From Bipolaris cookei (lineage: Eukaryota > Ascomycota > Dothideomycetes > Pleosporales > Pleosporaceae), in the NCBI GenBank assembly GCA_002286855.1, contig NRSV01000002.1:492152-556151 (forward strand): DNA of 64,000 nucleotides, read 5' to 3'. Shown here piece after piece: positions 21,724 through 34,481 of the stretch; the first letter of the stretch is position 1; every line of letters begins with the position of its first letter. The translations under genes and the position numbers were made by a program. The notes beneath the pieces are model-generated. The model was not told the origin of the DNA, did not search any database, and saw only the letters and a program-made list of their open reading frames with translations.

Positions 21724-24700
21724 TCACTTCTTCTTCAGAAGAGCAGGCGGTTTCGAAGGGTCCGCTGGATCCAGGAACTTGGTCATGGCAATAGAAAGCT
21801 CCTTGAACTCGACCGGTTTCGTCACGTACGAGTTGAACCCCGCTTCCGCGCACTTTGCATACACATCCCCGAGGACGTTTGCCGATAGCGCAATAATCGG
21901 GTGCCGACGGTACCCATGCTTCTTCTCCCAACGTCGGATTTCTTTGCAAGCTTGGTAGCCGTCTTTGTTGGGCATATGTAGATCACACTGCAACCTCGTT
22001 AGCGCATCCCACGCGCATGACATATGTATTTGCTTACAAGGACAATCGAGTAGTAACCCGGCGGCTTGGAGAAGATGGCTTCTGTCGCCTGAACTCCGTC
22101 AAGAACAGTTTCGGTCGCAATGTCGATTCTAGCCAGGAATTTCAGGATGACCTACATCAGTTAGTATCAGTCAATACGAGGCACTATCCATATCTACTCA
22201 CAGTCTGGTTGATCTTGTTGTCCTCAACCAACAACACCTTGTGGTTCTTACCGCCAACCCTTCGTTTAAGCTCTTCAAACACAAGCTTCTGACTGACAAC
22301 CACCTGCTGCGCGCTATCCTGGTTTCGATCGGTACTTGACTCGCGTTGCTTCTGTGGATCGAATATGATTGCAAATTTCGATGGCTTGAGAGGTCGATAC
22401 ACAAATTCCAAACGGCGGTCATTGTGGAGTTGTTCATAATCATACACTGGTGCCTCCTTCATGAGTTCCTTCTTCTGCGAGGGATCAGACACTATGACGA
22501 CCGACGTGTTGCTGTAAGCCGTGGAGCTAAAGATCTGATCAACAATGGCATGCACTTCAGCAGTGTCATGCAACACAAGCACAACGTGGGTGAACAAGAC
22601 AGGATTCTCGCCACCCATCATCTTCTGAGCACCAATGATACTTGGCTGTCCAGTGACTTGGTGAGGGATTCCCTGGGGTAGCGTGTTCTTGATATGCCTT
22701 ATTGTAGCTTCTCTGCTATGTTCAAGAGGACACACCACCAAGATTGAGTACATGGGAGGTTGTAAGGAACTGCCTAACGGAGAAAGACTGCGGTGTGGCG
22801 AGCCTGGATGCACAGTCTCATCCGAGTCAACAGAAGTGCTCGATTCATCTGGTCGAGTTTCTTGGTTGCTGTGAGTTCGTTTTGGAGGCAAGGCCAGATT
22901 CATGTTCGCGTTCGAGGCCGGACTAGTTTCGTGCATGTAAGACGACGCTGATGACCTTTCTGATCGCAGGCTCGACTGCCCAGTCAGTGCAGAGCTTGTC
23001 AAAGAATGTTCCGAACTTCCGGAAGAGAGCGCAGGCGAGTCTCGTGAGCGTTCAGAGGTGGTCACGCTAGGCACAGGCGACTTAGCCGACTCACTCTTCT
23101 CCGACGACACGCTCGAGACGCGCTTCAGAGGCACATAGCCAGGATTTTGCGATTGCACAAACTTCTGTAGAGCCGATGGCTGGAGCTGCTGCAAGTTGGC
23201 TGGTGGGGGAGCGATCGGTGGCTCGAAGGCGGGCGTTCCCGGTGTTGACACCAGTGGCTTGGGATAGTCGTCTGCAGTAGGAAGGCCAAACTTGATCGTG
23301 AAAAAGAAGGTTGAACCCTTGCCTGGCGCGCTTCGAGCATCCATTCTGCCACCATGGAGTTCGACAAATTGCATAGAAATAGCCAATCCAAGTCCAGTGC
23401 CGCCATGTTGTCTTGTACTGCTCGCGTCAATCTGACTGAATCGCTTGAACAGGTACTTGGCCTCAGCGTCTGTGAAGCCTTGGCCAGTATCCACAACTTC
23501 AAATCGGATCATCGTCTCGTTTTCCTTTAGTGGCCGAGATCGATCAGACGGCTGCAGTCTACACCGTATGAAAATCTCTCCATGCTCAGTGAATTTGATC
23601 GCATTCCCAACCACGTTAAGCAGGACCTGCCTAATGCGGAACTTGTCACCCTTGACTTCTGCTGGCACCCCTTCGTCTACCAGGTAATTGAGCTCAAGAC
23701 CTTTCTGAATGGCGAGACCCATGTTGAGGTCGTTAACTTCCTCGAGCAGAGACGGCAGATGAAGCCATTCCATGGAGAGTTTGATCATTCCAGCTTCGAC
23801 CTTGGATAGATCAAGAATATCGTTGATGAGATTGAGCAAACTGTCAGTACTGGCTTTGATGATGTTAACGTGCTCCAGTTGCTCGGTGTTGAGAACGCTA
23901 TCCAGAAGGAAATTGACCATTCCTGAGATGCCATTGAGTGGCGTTCGGATCTCATGCGACATGTTGCTTAAGAACTTGGATTTTGCGTCCATGGTCTCTT
24001 TGAGTGTTTGCTCGAGCAGCTTGTGATCGTTGATGTCTGTGGCTGTTCCATACCAAGTCTCTTCGTCACTAGTTTCCGCAAGCGATTTCTCCAGTAAGAT
24101 TCTCACAAGGTGCCACCTATAGTCACCATCCTTGTTGCGAAGTCTGACCTCAGTCGAGTAAGAGGCCCGCCCGTGGGCATCTTTAACAACCCTCAAAATG
24201 CCAGTGCTTGCCAATTTGGATAGCTTGGCTTGAGGCAAGTCTATCCTATCTGGGGATGAGCCACTGGGACTTGTGATGGTTCTTTCCGTTTCTGATGAGG
24301 CATCAGAAGCGTTGGAGTCTTGTTGTATCTGCTCAGCTGGCAAAGATGTAGGAACATTAGCAACACCATGCTCATCTAGCTCTGGAAGCTTGCACTTGAT
24401 AACATCGTCGGGATGGACGTGCTCCAGGAAGCCATTACCGAGAGCCTGATTCTCGCTTTGACCAGAAAACGAAATCCACTGCGAGTTGCAAAAGGTCAGA
24501 CCCCTACGGTCTGACACGACAAATACAATCTGAGGACTCGAGTTGGCCAGTGCGCGATACTTGGCTTCTGAAGCAGCCGTCTCCTGCTGGCGAGCCGAGT
24601 TCTGCTCGGCAATATGTTGTTCGTGAAAGTCCATGTTGGTGCCGATCCAGTGCACAATCTGCTGGCGCTTGTTCCTCAGTGGTGCCACTCGAACATAAAA

Positions 24701-27700
24701 CCATCGATAGCACTCGTCGAAGCGCTGTAACCTGACCTTCATCTGTAGCTGCTGGCCAGTTCGCAGAGATCTACTCCATTCGTCCAAATATGCATCGCGG
24801 TCTTCGGGGTGAATTGAATCCCAGGGGTTTTGCAGCACTTGGCGTGATGTCTGACCACGATAAATGAGGAATTTGGAGTTGACCCAGCTGATTGCTCCAG
24901 TGTTGGGTGCGGCAGTAAATATCTGGACTGGCAAAGAATCGATAATGGTCCGAAGCAAACTCTCTGAAGGAGGTGGCATCTCAGAAGATTCAGTGGTAGA
25001 TATTGTCCTTGTACTGCCTTGGGGAATTTGCGGTCGCCCTCCTGGTGTGGTTGCGGCTGGCAGCGATTGGAATGATGAGCTAAAATCTGCGCCATACGAG
25101 TGTAAGAATGAGTGATTACGTTTAGTAATATCTTGCGCTTGTGCACGGCGGGGGCTCGATGTTTCATCCTTCTTATCCTCACGTGGCTTTGAAGGATCTT
25201 CCTTGACGTTTTCAGCCACGGGATTCACAATCACTCGTTTCCCAGAGCGTTTATCGGTTTTTCTTGAACACTGTTCTTGTGAATTTGAGGCAGTATTGTT
25301 GTTAGTCTTGTTAGCTTGCCTCCTAGCGTCAAAGTAGCTTTCCACAGCCTCGCTGCCAGCAAGATGACCAGGCGTGCCACTATGCGAGTGCCTACTGGAG
25401 AATCCCAGAGAGGTGTCCCAGCCAGGCGTTCCGGCAATTGACCCTCCTGGACTGTGTCTAGAGCGACTGGAGTAGTCAGATGGACTAGTGACGCTACCCG
25501 CTGCAGAGTTGGTGATGTCTCCCAGATCAAGATGAAGTAAATCTTCAAGACTGTCAGAATCCGAAGACATGTTCATCCCTCCTGCAGCACCAGTAGCAGC
25601 TCTTCGTTGTCGGATGGAGACAACCTGAGTCTGAGCATTGGTAAAATGCCATGCGTTCGAAAATGAGGTAGCTAGGTGAGGGCCCAGGTGCTTCAGAGAG
25701 TTAGTCAGGTTTCGTGGATATGGCACGATGGGCGAAAGCAGTGAAATAATGGCAATGGGTGCTTTCCGCAGAAAGTCGCCCTGGTGGAATGAGGTGCCCA
25801 CAGACTGCTCGGACTGTCTTCGTGACATTGCAGGTGTTTGAGATGGTGTGTTCGTATCTGTTGGTGCCATTGTCTGTGACAAGGTTGGATGTATTAATGG
25901 TATGTGCGTAACAGTGCTAGCTTTATCAACGCCAATAGCCTCAACCATGCCATACTGCGTGTAGTCTGGTGGAGAGCGCGATGGATTGAATGTCTCTTCG
26001 TCGACGTTACCAGTGGCAAAGAAAGGGTTAGCATCGGCATCATTCTGAATAGCTGGCGAAGGGGCAGGCGACTGTGCCCAAGGTGAAGCTGGATATTGCT
26101 CATACTCTTCATAGCGCGGAGGCAATCTAGGATCACTAGATCCGAGATTGACTCGCCCACGGGCAGCAGCTAGCTTGAGGGCTTCCTGTGCGGCAGCACT
26201 GCCCTGAACTGCAGATGGTTTGACCGGGTCTGTCCTGTCTTTTTCCAAGTTTTCTTTGGAAGTTGAGAAGGAGGTTGAATAGTCTCTAGTCAAAGTTACC
26301 AAACGACCTCTCTCCAAAACGCGATTGACTCCCGAGTTGTCTATCAATGCGTCCGGCTCGTGGTCGAGAGCACGCAGGACATGGTACACAGCACTGGGCG
26401 GTGAAGGCTCTCCAATGCTAGAGAATTCCGGGTCACTAAAAGTCGGGCCTCCTGTCGGAGTCGACTCCGCAAATGCGGAAGACATGCCATCAAAAGAAGC
26501 TTGTGAGACCTGTCGCAGCGGGTGATCTGGCCTGGAGCCCATATGGGGTGCATGGCTTGCAGATCGGAGTGGGCCTCTTGGGCGAATTGGTTGTGCAGGC
26601 ATCGGGGTGTCCGGTGACATGGTTGGCTTTTGCCGTTCGTGGCCTGCAAAAGAATGATGTGAGAATAGTTTTGGTCGCCTTTCCGGAATGACTGTAGTAG
26701 GTGGAATATCCACAGATTCACCTTCCTGGGGATTTGATGTATTTTCGGGTTGGAGGTGGCTGCTCTGACCTGCAGATTCTTGGTACGTTGCAGCATATGC
26801 GGTAGTGTCGTTGGCAGACGCAGTGAAAGTGGCTTTCTGACCCCATGGTACGTTCTCAATGTCCGATGCGTCAGCTGGTACTGCAAGTGCAACCCGTTCT
26901 GCTCCATAGTGGTCGCGCATTATCGACGTCACAGTTGTCCACCATGCAGCCAAGCCAGGCTCTGCACCCAACCGCAGGACAACATCGTAGAGGTTGGGAC
27001 TAGGGAATCGTGGATCTTCAATGGCCGGGCTGGAATGTTGTCTACCTCCAGGTGCAAAAGGTGTGTTGCATGCGGCGGGCGTGCTGCTCTCCGAGGCGAT
27101 GCGCTCCCTGGCTACTGTGTACTCTCGCGGTTGCCCCGCAGAAACAGTGGGTGAGAGGTTAGTAAAGGGCATGTGGAAAGCTGAAGCCCACCTTGGCGTG
27201 TTGGGGACCGTAGGAAACGGATAGGATGGGGTCCGAAGAGGGTGGGCGGCAGGCGTAGGTGGCATGCTTCCACGGATCGTCCTTGCAGATTCGGTAGATT
27301 CGGTAGATTCGGTAGATGCAGTCGAGGCAGTCACAGCTGTGGGCAGCGGGTTCGGACTAGGAGTAGGACTGCTAAAGGCTCCCTCGAGCGTGGGCGAAAT
27401 TCCCGGCATGGGCTCTTCCTTGATGGGGGATATGCGACGAGGACCTGGTGTGTTTGCATTGGGGCTGTTGGCCGAGGCTCGCAGGCGTGCGCGCTGTTGC
27501 TGTTGCTGCTGCTGCAGAACCTTCAACTGCAGACGGCGCAGTCTCTCGACCTCGAGCTCATCGGGAGAGACGTTGCCCTGTGGCGGGTGGGCGGTGCTGT
27601 CTGTTGGAGTTTCATCGGCCTGAGAGTCGGCCGCGTGTTGGTCGTTGCAATGGCGGCTGTCAGTGTCGCTCATATCAATATCGGCGGCTTCATCATCGCG

Positions 27701-27868
27701 GTGGTCTGAGGATTGCTGGGTCCGGGGCGAAATTTGCGAAGTTTGGGACGGATAGGACTTCGCGTCGCTGGCGGCCAATCTCTGCAGTGGCGGGCGTGGA
27801 GTGGGTGGCGTTGCAGTCGTGGATGTGGCTCTCTTGGAATCAGGAGAGGGTGTCGGGGCCTTTGTCAT
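21724..27868 (-). CDS. Hybrid histidine kinase with two PAS domains
   Basis: Three exons, 22202-27868, 22038-22151 and 21724-21987, with two 50-bp introns (TACTAAC and GCTAAC branch sites), give 2014 aa. The N-terminal ~950 residues are low in complexity (Ser/Thr/Pro-rich, a seven-Gln run near 120, a TESTES repeat). PAS domains lie at ~965-1085 and ~1100-1290. The HisKA motif FLSNMSHEIRTPLNG has the phospho-His near 1306. The HATPase domain has the N box NVVGNAIKFTEHG, DTGQGF and GGTGLGLAI. The receiver starts VLLVEDNKIN, and the phospho-acceptor is the Asp of IVLCDLHMPNKDG near 1929; the Lys is in YVTKP. Fungal hybrid kinases feed Ypd1 phosphorelays to Ssk1/Skn7-type regulators. The signal and HHK class are not assigned. 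Confidence 0.92.
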
Positions 27869-30411
27869 TATGGCATTCCCCAGCGTGCCGCGTACAGCGC
27901 AAGTGGCGTGGTGATGGGGTCGGGGTCGGGATAATATGGTGCATAGATGGGACGGGTGGGCTATGACGTCGCGGAGAGAGTTCCTGGCAGCACGGGACGG
28001 CGAAGAGGCAGCAACAGCAGCACCACGGATAGGCCGACAGGGCGGATCGGCTGGGGCTGAGGCTGGTGCTGTAGCGGCAAGGCGAGTGGCCGCGGGGAGT
28101 CAGAAGGAAGCAGCGGGGAGGTGGTTGGTGAGAAAGAATTGGGTCGTGTCGTGGGTGGGCGTGAGGCCGGGATCAGGAGCAGGAAGGGCCTTGGTCGCAG
28201 CTTCTTCTAGACGGCTTCTGGAGCCAGGCCAGGCCTGCACCGACTGACGGCAGACAGGGCGGCAAACGTGCGGGCAGGCAGTGCGGAAATGGGCTGGGGG
28301 GCAGGCGGTTGATGGCGTGCAAAAGCGTGCGGGTGCCAAAAAGCGTCGTCCTGCGGGCTCATTGCTGCATCCCGCGCGAGCGAAATTGACTGTTGGCGGA
28401 CGGGCGTGCTCTGTCCATGGTTGTGCTTGGCGGCGACGTCATTCAGGGACTCGCGTAGATGGCTAAGTAAGCCGGGACGCTGTCGCAGTAGTATGCCCAT
28501 CGTCCGTGTGCATTTACACACTACTGTACTGTACACACAGCGCTGTCTGTCTGTACAAGCAACTGCCTCCGTCCACTGCTGCCGCTCAATCATGGCCACG
28601 ATCCCCGTCCCAACCGTCGCCTCTGCTCGGCTGCATCTGCAGTCACGTTCTCGTTGTGCTCCACCGCTTTTGTTTTTTTGCAACCTTGTCTGCCCGCAAC
28701 GGCTGCATCTGTCCTGGCTGGAGCCGAAACGGTATGCCCCGCGCGTCTGATTGGCTAGCCCGCCATGTTCCATTTTGCCATACCCTCCACATCGGGCTAG
28801 CGCGCTCCCTCGCTCATCGCAACCGCAACCTCCATGCTGCTGGCTCGCGCCGGCCATTGACTAGCCCACTGCTAGACGACTCACCAGAGTCTCACTGGCG
28901 ACGCCCTCCGCCCGTATGTGATTGACGTGTCGACTGCGCTATCCCGCTACCAGGCGCCCAAGGCACCATTAGTGGTGCCATACTGCTGGCGACTGTAGCC
29001 CCCCTGGTCCCGCATCCTGCAAGCTTTGCTCCAAGCACCTTGTGCGGCTTGCGCGCTTGTGCATCCAGTTCCTGCTGCGTCTGTGGCAGGCATGCCTTGT
29101 AGGGTCGCCTCGCATCTACCATTGCCATTGCGACTGTGCGCATGCTGGAGCGGCCACGCGAAATCAAACTCCCTCGATCCCTCGCCCACTCTCTAGTCGT
29201 CAGGAGCCAAGTGGGTACCTCCCCCCTCACGTGCCTTGTCCACTCGCACCAAACAACCCCCCACCTGTCGTCTTCTCTCCACCCGACAAAGTTTCGGTAC
29301 ATGCAATCTGCCAGACGCCTCACATGCGCAACACGAATGTGTTTTGCATACATGTCATACGATATTTGCGACTCGCCATCTCTAGTCTAAAATCCCGGGA
29401 ACATGATCCGCGCCAATTGCGGGTACCTTGCATTGCCCACCACAAACATACACAGGATCGACACACAACCGCATCACATACGCGCCACAGCCGAAACTCA
29501 ATCACTGCAACTTGTCTGTCTACTACCACTGCACTGCCAGGTCAAATGTCTCAAACCAGCGTCAAGCACGCCTGGTGTTATTCTTGTACCAGTGCGTCGT
29601 CAATAATAGGGCTGCGCAATCATACTGAGAACATCTCGCGCTATCCCTGTTCCCTGTCAAGACATAGGCAGCACAGCGGCCCAAGTCGGCCCTGATTCAG
29701 TGACAGATCGCGATACAGTGGTTGCTGTATTAGAACAAACTATTGGCCAATCACATCAATCCTCACACGAACGTTATTCATCACGCATGGCTGCCACGAT
29801 CCACCTTAACCGTTATCCGAGTCAGCCCCACTCTGGCTCCGAATCCTAGCTTCGCCTTGTGCGCTGTCTGTGCAAACATGCAGCGTCATGCCTGAAAACA
29901 TGTCTTATCTATAGGTGCAGGTATCTACGTCTAGTCCTTGGCGTACGGCGTCCCATTGACTGTGTGGAGAAACCAAAAATTGGTTTCTCACATTACAGCA
30001 ACATCCCCAGTGTGATCTTATTTGCATTAACAGCCACACAGGTAAGTAAGTTTCATGGCTATTTTGGGGCAGTAGTGAAATGTCCAAAGCCCTCTCATGT
30101 ATGTACATGCCTCTCAAGTACCACACAAAAACCACTACGGTGTGGGAACATTGTGCATACTCTTTGACGCCGTTGATCAATTTCGCTCACTAGCTTTTCC
30201 ACGCTTGTAGCATTAAATCATCCAGGATGCCATACAAAACCCCTTGCAGCTCATGGATCTTATTGTCTTTTTTTCTCTTTCCAGCTATGCTCAGTTCCAA
30301 GATACACGTGTGACTCACTATGTATTTATGTTAACATTTCTGCGTATGGAAACCTCATATATCTATGCAACCATTCTTACATGTGTTGTAAACACGTAGA
30401 TGCTAAAGATA
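27869..30411. other. Long upstream region of the histidine kinase gene
   Basis: A 2.5 kb gene-free interval. The first ~1 kb upstream of the kinase start is G/A-rich on the plus strand and may encode a long 5' UTR. Open frames of up to 216 codons occur but have Cys/Arg-rich, non-conserved composition. No gene, tRNA or repeat is supported. Confidence 0.5.
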
Positions 30412-32217
30412 ACGTGTTTCAACACCGAGCGGCCCACTCTACTATCACGCTCTACCTTCGTATCCACATTGTGCAACACCACCACAATCTATTCATTTAA
30501 GTAGAATAGAGTATTCTTCTTCTAAATCATCGCTATCTTCTGTATTGTCTAATTCTAGTTGGCAGGTGCGAGAGTTGTGTCGAACTTGGCTGCAATGTAT
30601 ACAGTGCCATTCACTGCGCACCCTCTTCGCAAGCGTTGCACCGTCGTTACAGCTGCCACTCTCTGCCTCAGCAATCTGATCAGCTACCTGGCCAACTGTC
30701 TGAGGCCCCTCTGTCTGTACGTAGTGCCGCTTGCGAGTTTTTCGCTTTGTTGCTTCTTCAATCGTAGCCTCAAGGCGATGGATTGTTTCGCGCATTAACA
30801 CCATTTCATGAGCTATCTGCTGGGCTCCTTTACTTAACTGCCGCACCTGCTCATCAAGAGAACTTGTAGGAGACCCTTGCTAGATTTACATTCAATTTCG
30901 AATAAGCGTAGCCTGCGCCTCCATTTCGCGCGCGTTGCGCAGCGTTTTTGGGTCCCAGGTGCTGCTCTCTTCCGCTGGTGGAGTTGGCGTACGCAGCACG
31001 ACGTCAAGCTATGATAAAACAACGTGATAATCGTGTGGCGTAAGTCCAGCACCTCGAAACCCTCCGCAAATGTTTTCTGCTGTAACAGCCTTGTGATAAC
31101 CCTTTTTAAACGCTGGTAGGAAGGTTTCTTTGCTGATATGGTGGATGCAATTACGTGCCAAGACCGAGATAGCGTCACCATTCCCGCGCTTTACTGGCGA
31201 GAAGCAGCCCACACCAAGAGGCTGTAAGAGGTGCGACGAATGGGGAGGTATACAGAGGAGGATTATCTTCTTCTCTTCACAGAGATCTCGGAACTCCACT
31301 GAGCAGTGGCTTTCGTGGCCGTCAATAATGAGCAGCTTATGCGTCCCTATAGGACGCGCATGGGAATCGAAGTGATGGAGCCAGTCAAGCGCTGGATCGT
31401 TGTTCGTCCAGTCGTCAGGATTAATTTGAATAACCCATCGCGTGGCAGGTTCTCTGTGAACCAGGTAGAGATCAGAACGTTGCCTGCGAGGACGAGAAAG
31501 GCTGGGATACGCTTCCCTGTTGCGCCAACGCCTTGTATCAGCGTAACCCACTCACGACTGCCTGGCTAGATTTTTGATTTCCCTGGTTTGTCTGAGCCTG
31601 TAATAACTGACTGTAATAAAGTCTTGCCCATAATAAAGCCAATATTGTCGAAGTTGTAGATGTCTTCGTCCACAATACCATACTTCGCCTTTGTCACCTC
31701 AACTAGATCGAACCAGCGCTTGATAGGCGTTGGATCTTCGCAGGCAGCTCGCTGGCGATCGTATGGACGGCTCCGGCGCGTACGCAGTTCAGGACTGCGC
31801 TGGATAAACCTATCGACCCAGTTCTTGCCAACCTCTTCTCTACCACGTTCTCGGAGCAATCTATTAGCCATATCTTGTACATCGTCTCTCCCACAGGATA
31901 GTCCTCGCTCAGCCTCAATAACTACGCGCCGAGTAATCGCCTCCTCTTCTAGTTTTGTTAGGCGCTTGCAGTTTGGCTCGAAGTCGCTTCGACAATGCTT
32001 TCCGTCGCGTCGTCGACGTATCTTCGTTTTAGGGACATTGTAAACCTTTTCAGCCTGCCGAATACTTTGAATTTGGTTCCTAAGAAGCTCAGAGACTGCT
32101 ATTTGCACGTCAGCTTCAATACAGCTCTTCTAAGGCTGTATTTGTTAAGACATCATGCGATGTTATAGTAAAGGTAGGACCCGGTAGTAGAGTGAGCCGC
32201 TCGATGGTGAAGCACGT
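30412..32217 (-). mobile_element. Decayed Fot1/pogo-type transposon
   Basis: A 1806-bp element flanked by TA (30410-30411 and 32218-32219). The ends are imperfect inverted repeats of about 45 bp: left ACGTGTTTCAACACCGAGCG, right (reverse complement) ACGTGCTTCACCATCGAGCG. Many differences between the ends are C/T changes. Its coding strand is minus. The right end lies 383 bp before the start codon of the CoA-transferase gene. Confidence 0.8.
30493..32108 (-). pseudogene. Degenerate pogo-type transposase
   Basis: Three reading-frame blocks follow in order. 31566-32108 has the helix-turn-helix region (QSIRQAEKVYNV) and the first catalytic region in altered form (NFDNIGF instead of DETGF), and ends at a TAG where GKSKI is followed in frame by PGSREWV. 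The second block, 31009-31551, has LLIIDGHESH and LQPLGVGCFSPVK, where the third acidic residue is Gly. The third, 30493-30846, has the basic C-terminus and the knuckle CIHCSQVRHNSRTC, where the usual Gly before His is Arg. Stops, frameshifts and lost catalytic residues show that it is dead. Confidence 0.85.
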
Positions 32218-32377
32218 TACCACCCTTTTGTAGTTAATGATAAAGGCGCGTAAAAACCACACAAAAGGTCGTCCCTCGTCGGCGTTCCGACACAAGGAAA
32301 ACATCTCCGTGACTTCCCTGGCTCAGCCACTGCCGTCCAATCATCAGCACGCAAACCATCTTCTCCGCATTTCGGAC

Positions 32378-32465
32378 CCTCGGTTTTCCTCCACATTCCG
32401 CGCCGGGCCCAATTCCGCCATACCGCTCACATGCTGATGGAACCCATACTAAACCATTGCCGAGG
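32378..32465. promoter_or_regulatory. Two CCTCGG motifs upstream of the CoA-transferase gene
   Basis: CCTCGG at 32378-32383 and its reverse complement CCGAGG at 32460-32465, about 220 and 140 bp before the start codon. CCTCGG is the known core of the fungal FarA/FarB fatty-acid regulators. Ketone/fatty-acid metabolism fits, but a six-base motif occurs often by chance, so this is a suggestion. Confidence 0.35.
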
Positions 32466-32600
32466 CTGCTGCCATGTTAAACCACATTTCTACGGAAACT
32501 CTGCGTTCCTTTTCCCTAATCATTCGAGGGGCACCTCTAGCGAAACATTCCTTCTTGGACAGTAGATTTTCTTCCGTGTTCGCAGACGTGCTCGAACAAG

Positions 32601-34263
32601 ATGCCTTCAATATCCCACACTCTCCGCACTGCGCGCACCTTTTCGCGAAGTACAACAAAGGTTATACCTGCCCATTAGTTAGCTGTAAACGTAATTCCAG
32701 TGTATCGATTGACTCGAATAGACATATCTCAACCTCTCGCGCTCCTTTTCTTCGTCTCTCTGCCGCAATGAGATCAACAAAGTGTATCCCAGCGCTGCAG
32801 CCGCCATCGAAGACATGCAGTCCAACAGCACACTGCTTTGTGGTGGATTCGGTCTCTCTGGTGTGCCAGACACACTGATTGAACAAGTCAAAAACACACC
32901 CAGAATCACCGGCTTGACTGCCGTCTCCAATAACGCTGGTGTAGTGGGCGGCGGTCTCGGCTTGCTCCTAGAAAGCAAGCAAGTCAAGAAGATGATTGCC
33001 AGTTACGTAGGCGAGAATAAGGTCCTCGAGCAAATGTACCTCACTGGAGAACTTGAGCTCGAACTCACACCACAAGGTACTCTAGCCGAAAGATGTCGAG
33101 CTGGCGGCGCCGGCATTCCAGCCTTTTACACACCCGCTGCCTTTGGCACTGTTGTACAAACAGGTGAACTAGCCCTGAGGCACAACGGAGACGGCAGTGT
33201 AGCCCAGTACTCGACCCCCCGCGACGTCAAAGTCTTCTCCGGCAAGTCCTACATCATGGAAGAAAGCATAAAAGGCGACTACGCCTTCATCAAAGCCTAC
33301 AAAGCCGACCGCCTGGGCAACGTGCAATTCCGATTTTCCGCCCAAAACTTCAACGGTGCCATGGCCCGCAATGCCACAACCACAATTGTCGAAGCCGAGC
33401 ACATCGTCGACGTTGGTGACATCCCTCCCAACGCCATCCACGTCCCCGGCATCTACATCGACCGCGTCATCCAATCCACAGCCGACAAGAAAATTGAAAA
33501 AGTAGTAAACGCAAAAGACCCCGGCGAAGCCCTCAGCAGTCTCGGCAAACGCGACCGCATCGTCCGCCGCGCAGCCAAAGAATTCAAAAACGGCATGTAC
33601 GCCAACTTGGGTATCGGCATGCCCATGCTCGCCCCTTCCTTCGTCGACGCCAGCGTAGAAGTCCAGCTCCAGTCCGAAAACGGCATCCTAGGCCTAGGTC
33701 CTTACCCCCAAAAGGGCGCCGAAGACCCCGATCTCATCAACGCCGGCAAAGAAACCGTTACCCTTGCCCCCGGCGCCTCGTGCTTTGGCTCCGAAGAATC
33801 ATTCGGCATGATTCGCGCTGGGAAAATCAATCTGACGATTCTAGGTGCTATGCAAGTGTCTGCGCGGGGCGATCTGGCGAATTGGATGTTGCCCGGGAAG
33901 GTCAAGGGGTTTGGCGGGGCCATGGACCTGGTGTCGAACCCCGAGAAGACGAAGGTCGTGGTTACCATGGAGCATACGGATAAGAAGGGACGCCCCAAGA
34001 TTTTGAAGCAGTGCGAGTTTCCGTTGACGGGCAAGGCGTGTGTTAGTAGGATTATTACGGAGTTGGTGAGTTACTTCCCTTGTAAATATGTGGGATGAGA
34101 TGAGAGCAATATGCTGACGAGAGAAAAACAGTGTGTATTCGACGTCGACTTTACAGAAGGTCTCACGCTGGTTGAACTTGCAGATGGTGTTACGGTCGAG
34201 GAGATTCGAGAGAAGACGGGTGCGGAGTTTAAGGAGGCGGCCGAGATTAAGCCCATGCTGTAA
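32601..34263 (+). CDS. Succinyl-CoA:3-ketoacid CoA-transferase, mitochondrial
   Basis: Three exons, 32601-32660, 32722-34065 and 34132-34263, give 511 aa, the usual SCOT length. The first exon (MPSISHTLRTARTFSRSTTK) and the following SRSFSSS form an Arg/Ser-rich mitochondrial presequence. Conserved parts are LLCGGFGLSGVPDTLI (alpha domain start), GGAGIPAFYTP, GMYANLGIGMPMLAPSF (beta domain start) and QSENGILGLGPYP with the catalytic Glu near residue 338. The enzyme moves CoA from succinyl-CoA to acetoacetate. The first intron has an uncommon GTTATA donor but gives a clean frame, so the start is probable rather than certain. The gene lies between two transposons. Confidence 0.92.
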
Positions 34264-34401
34264 TGCGTAAATATTCTTGAACCAACAAAATAATTAAAAA
34301 GAGAAGAAAGGAGAAAAAAAAGAATGTATGGCAATGAATTAGTTTTACCAAAAAAAATTAGATTCGGAAAACTTTGATTTGTTAAGTTCTTGATGTATAT
34401 A

Positions 34402-34458
34402 ACGTAAAGCACCACCGAGCCGGACACACCACCGAGCCGGACACTTTTTCTTGGCATC
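34402..34458 (+). repeat. Left terminal inverted repeat with duplicated 17-mer
   Basis: Pairs perfectly with 36194-36250. The 17-mer copies are at 34410-34426 and 34427-34443. They are the likely transposase binding sites, by analogy with subterminal repeats in other DNA transposons. Confidence 0.9.
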
Positions 34459-34481
34459 GCGAACATCACTTGCAAAGTAAC

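Noticed and set aside
28207..28857. 216-codon minus frame upstream of the histidine kinase
   Set aside because: Cys/Arg/Gln-rich composition without domain or splice logic; fits a shadow of GC-rich 5' flanking sequence.
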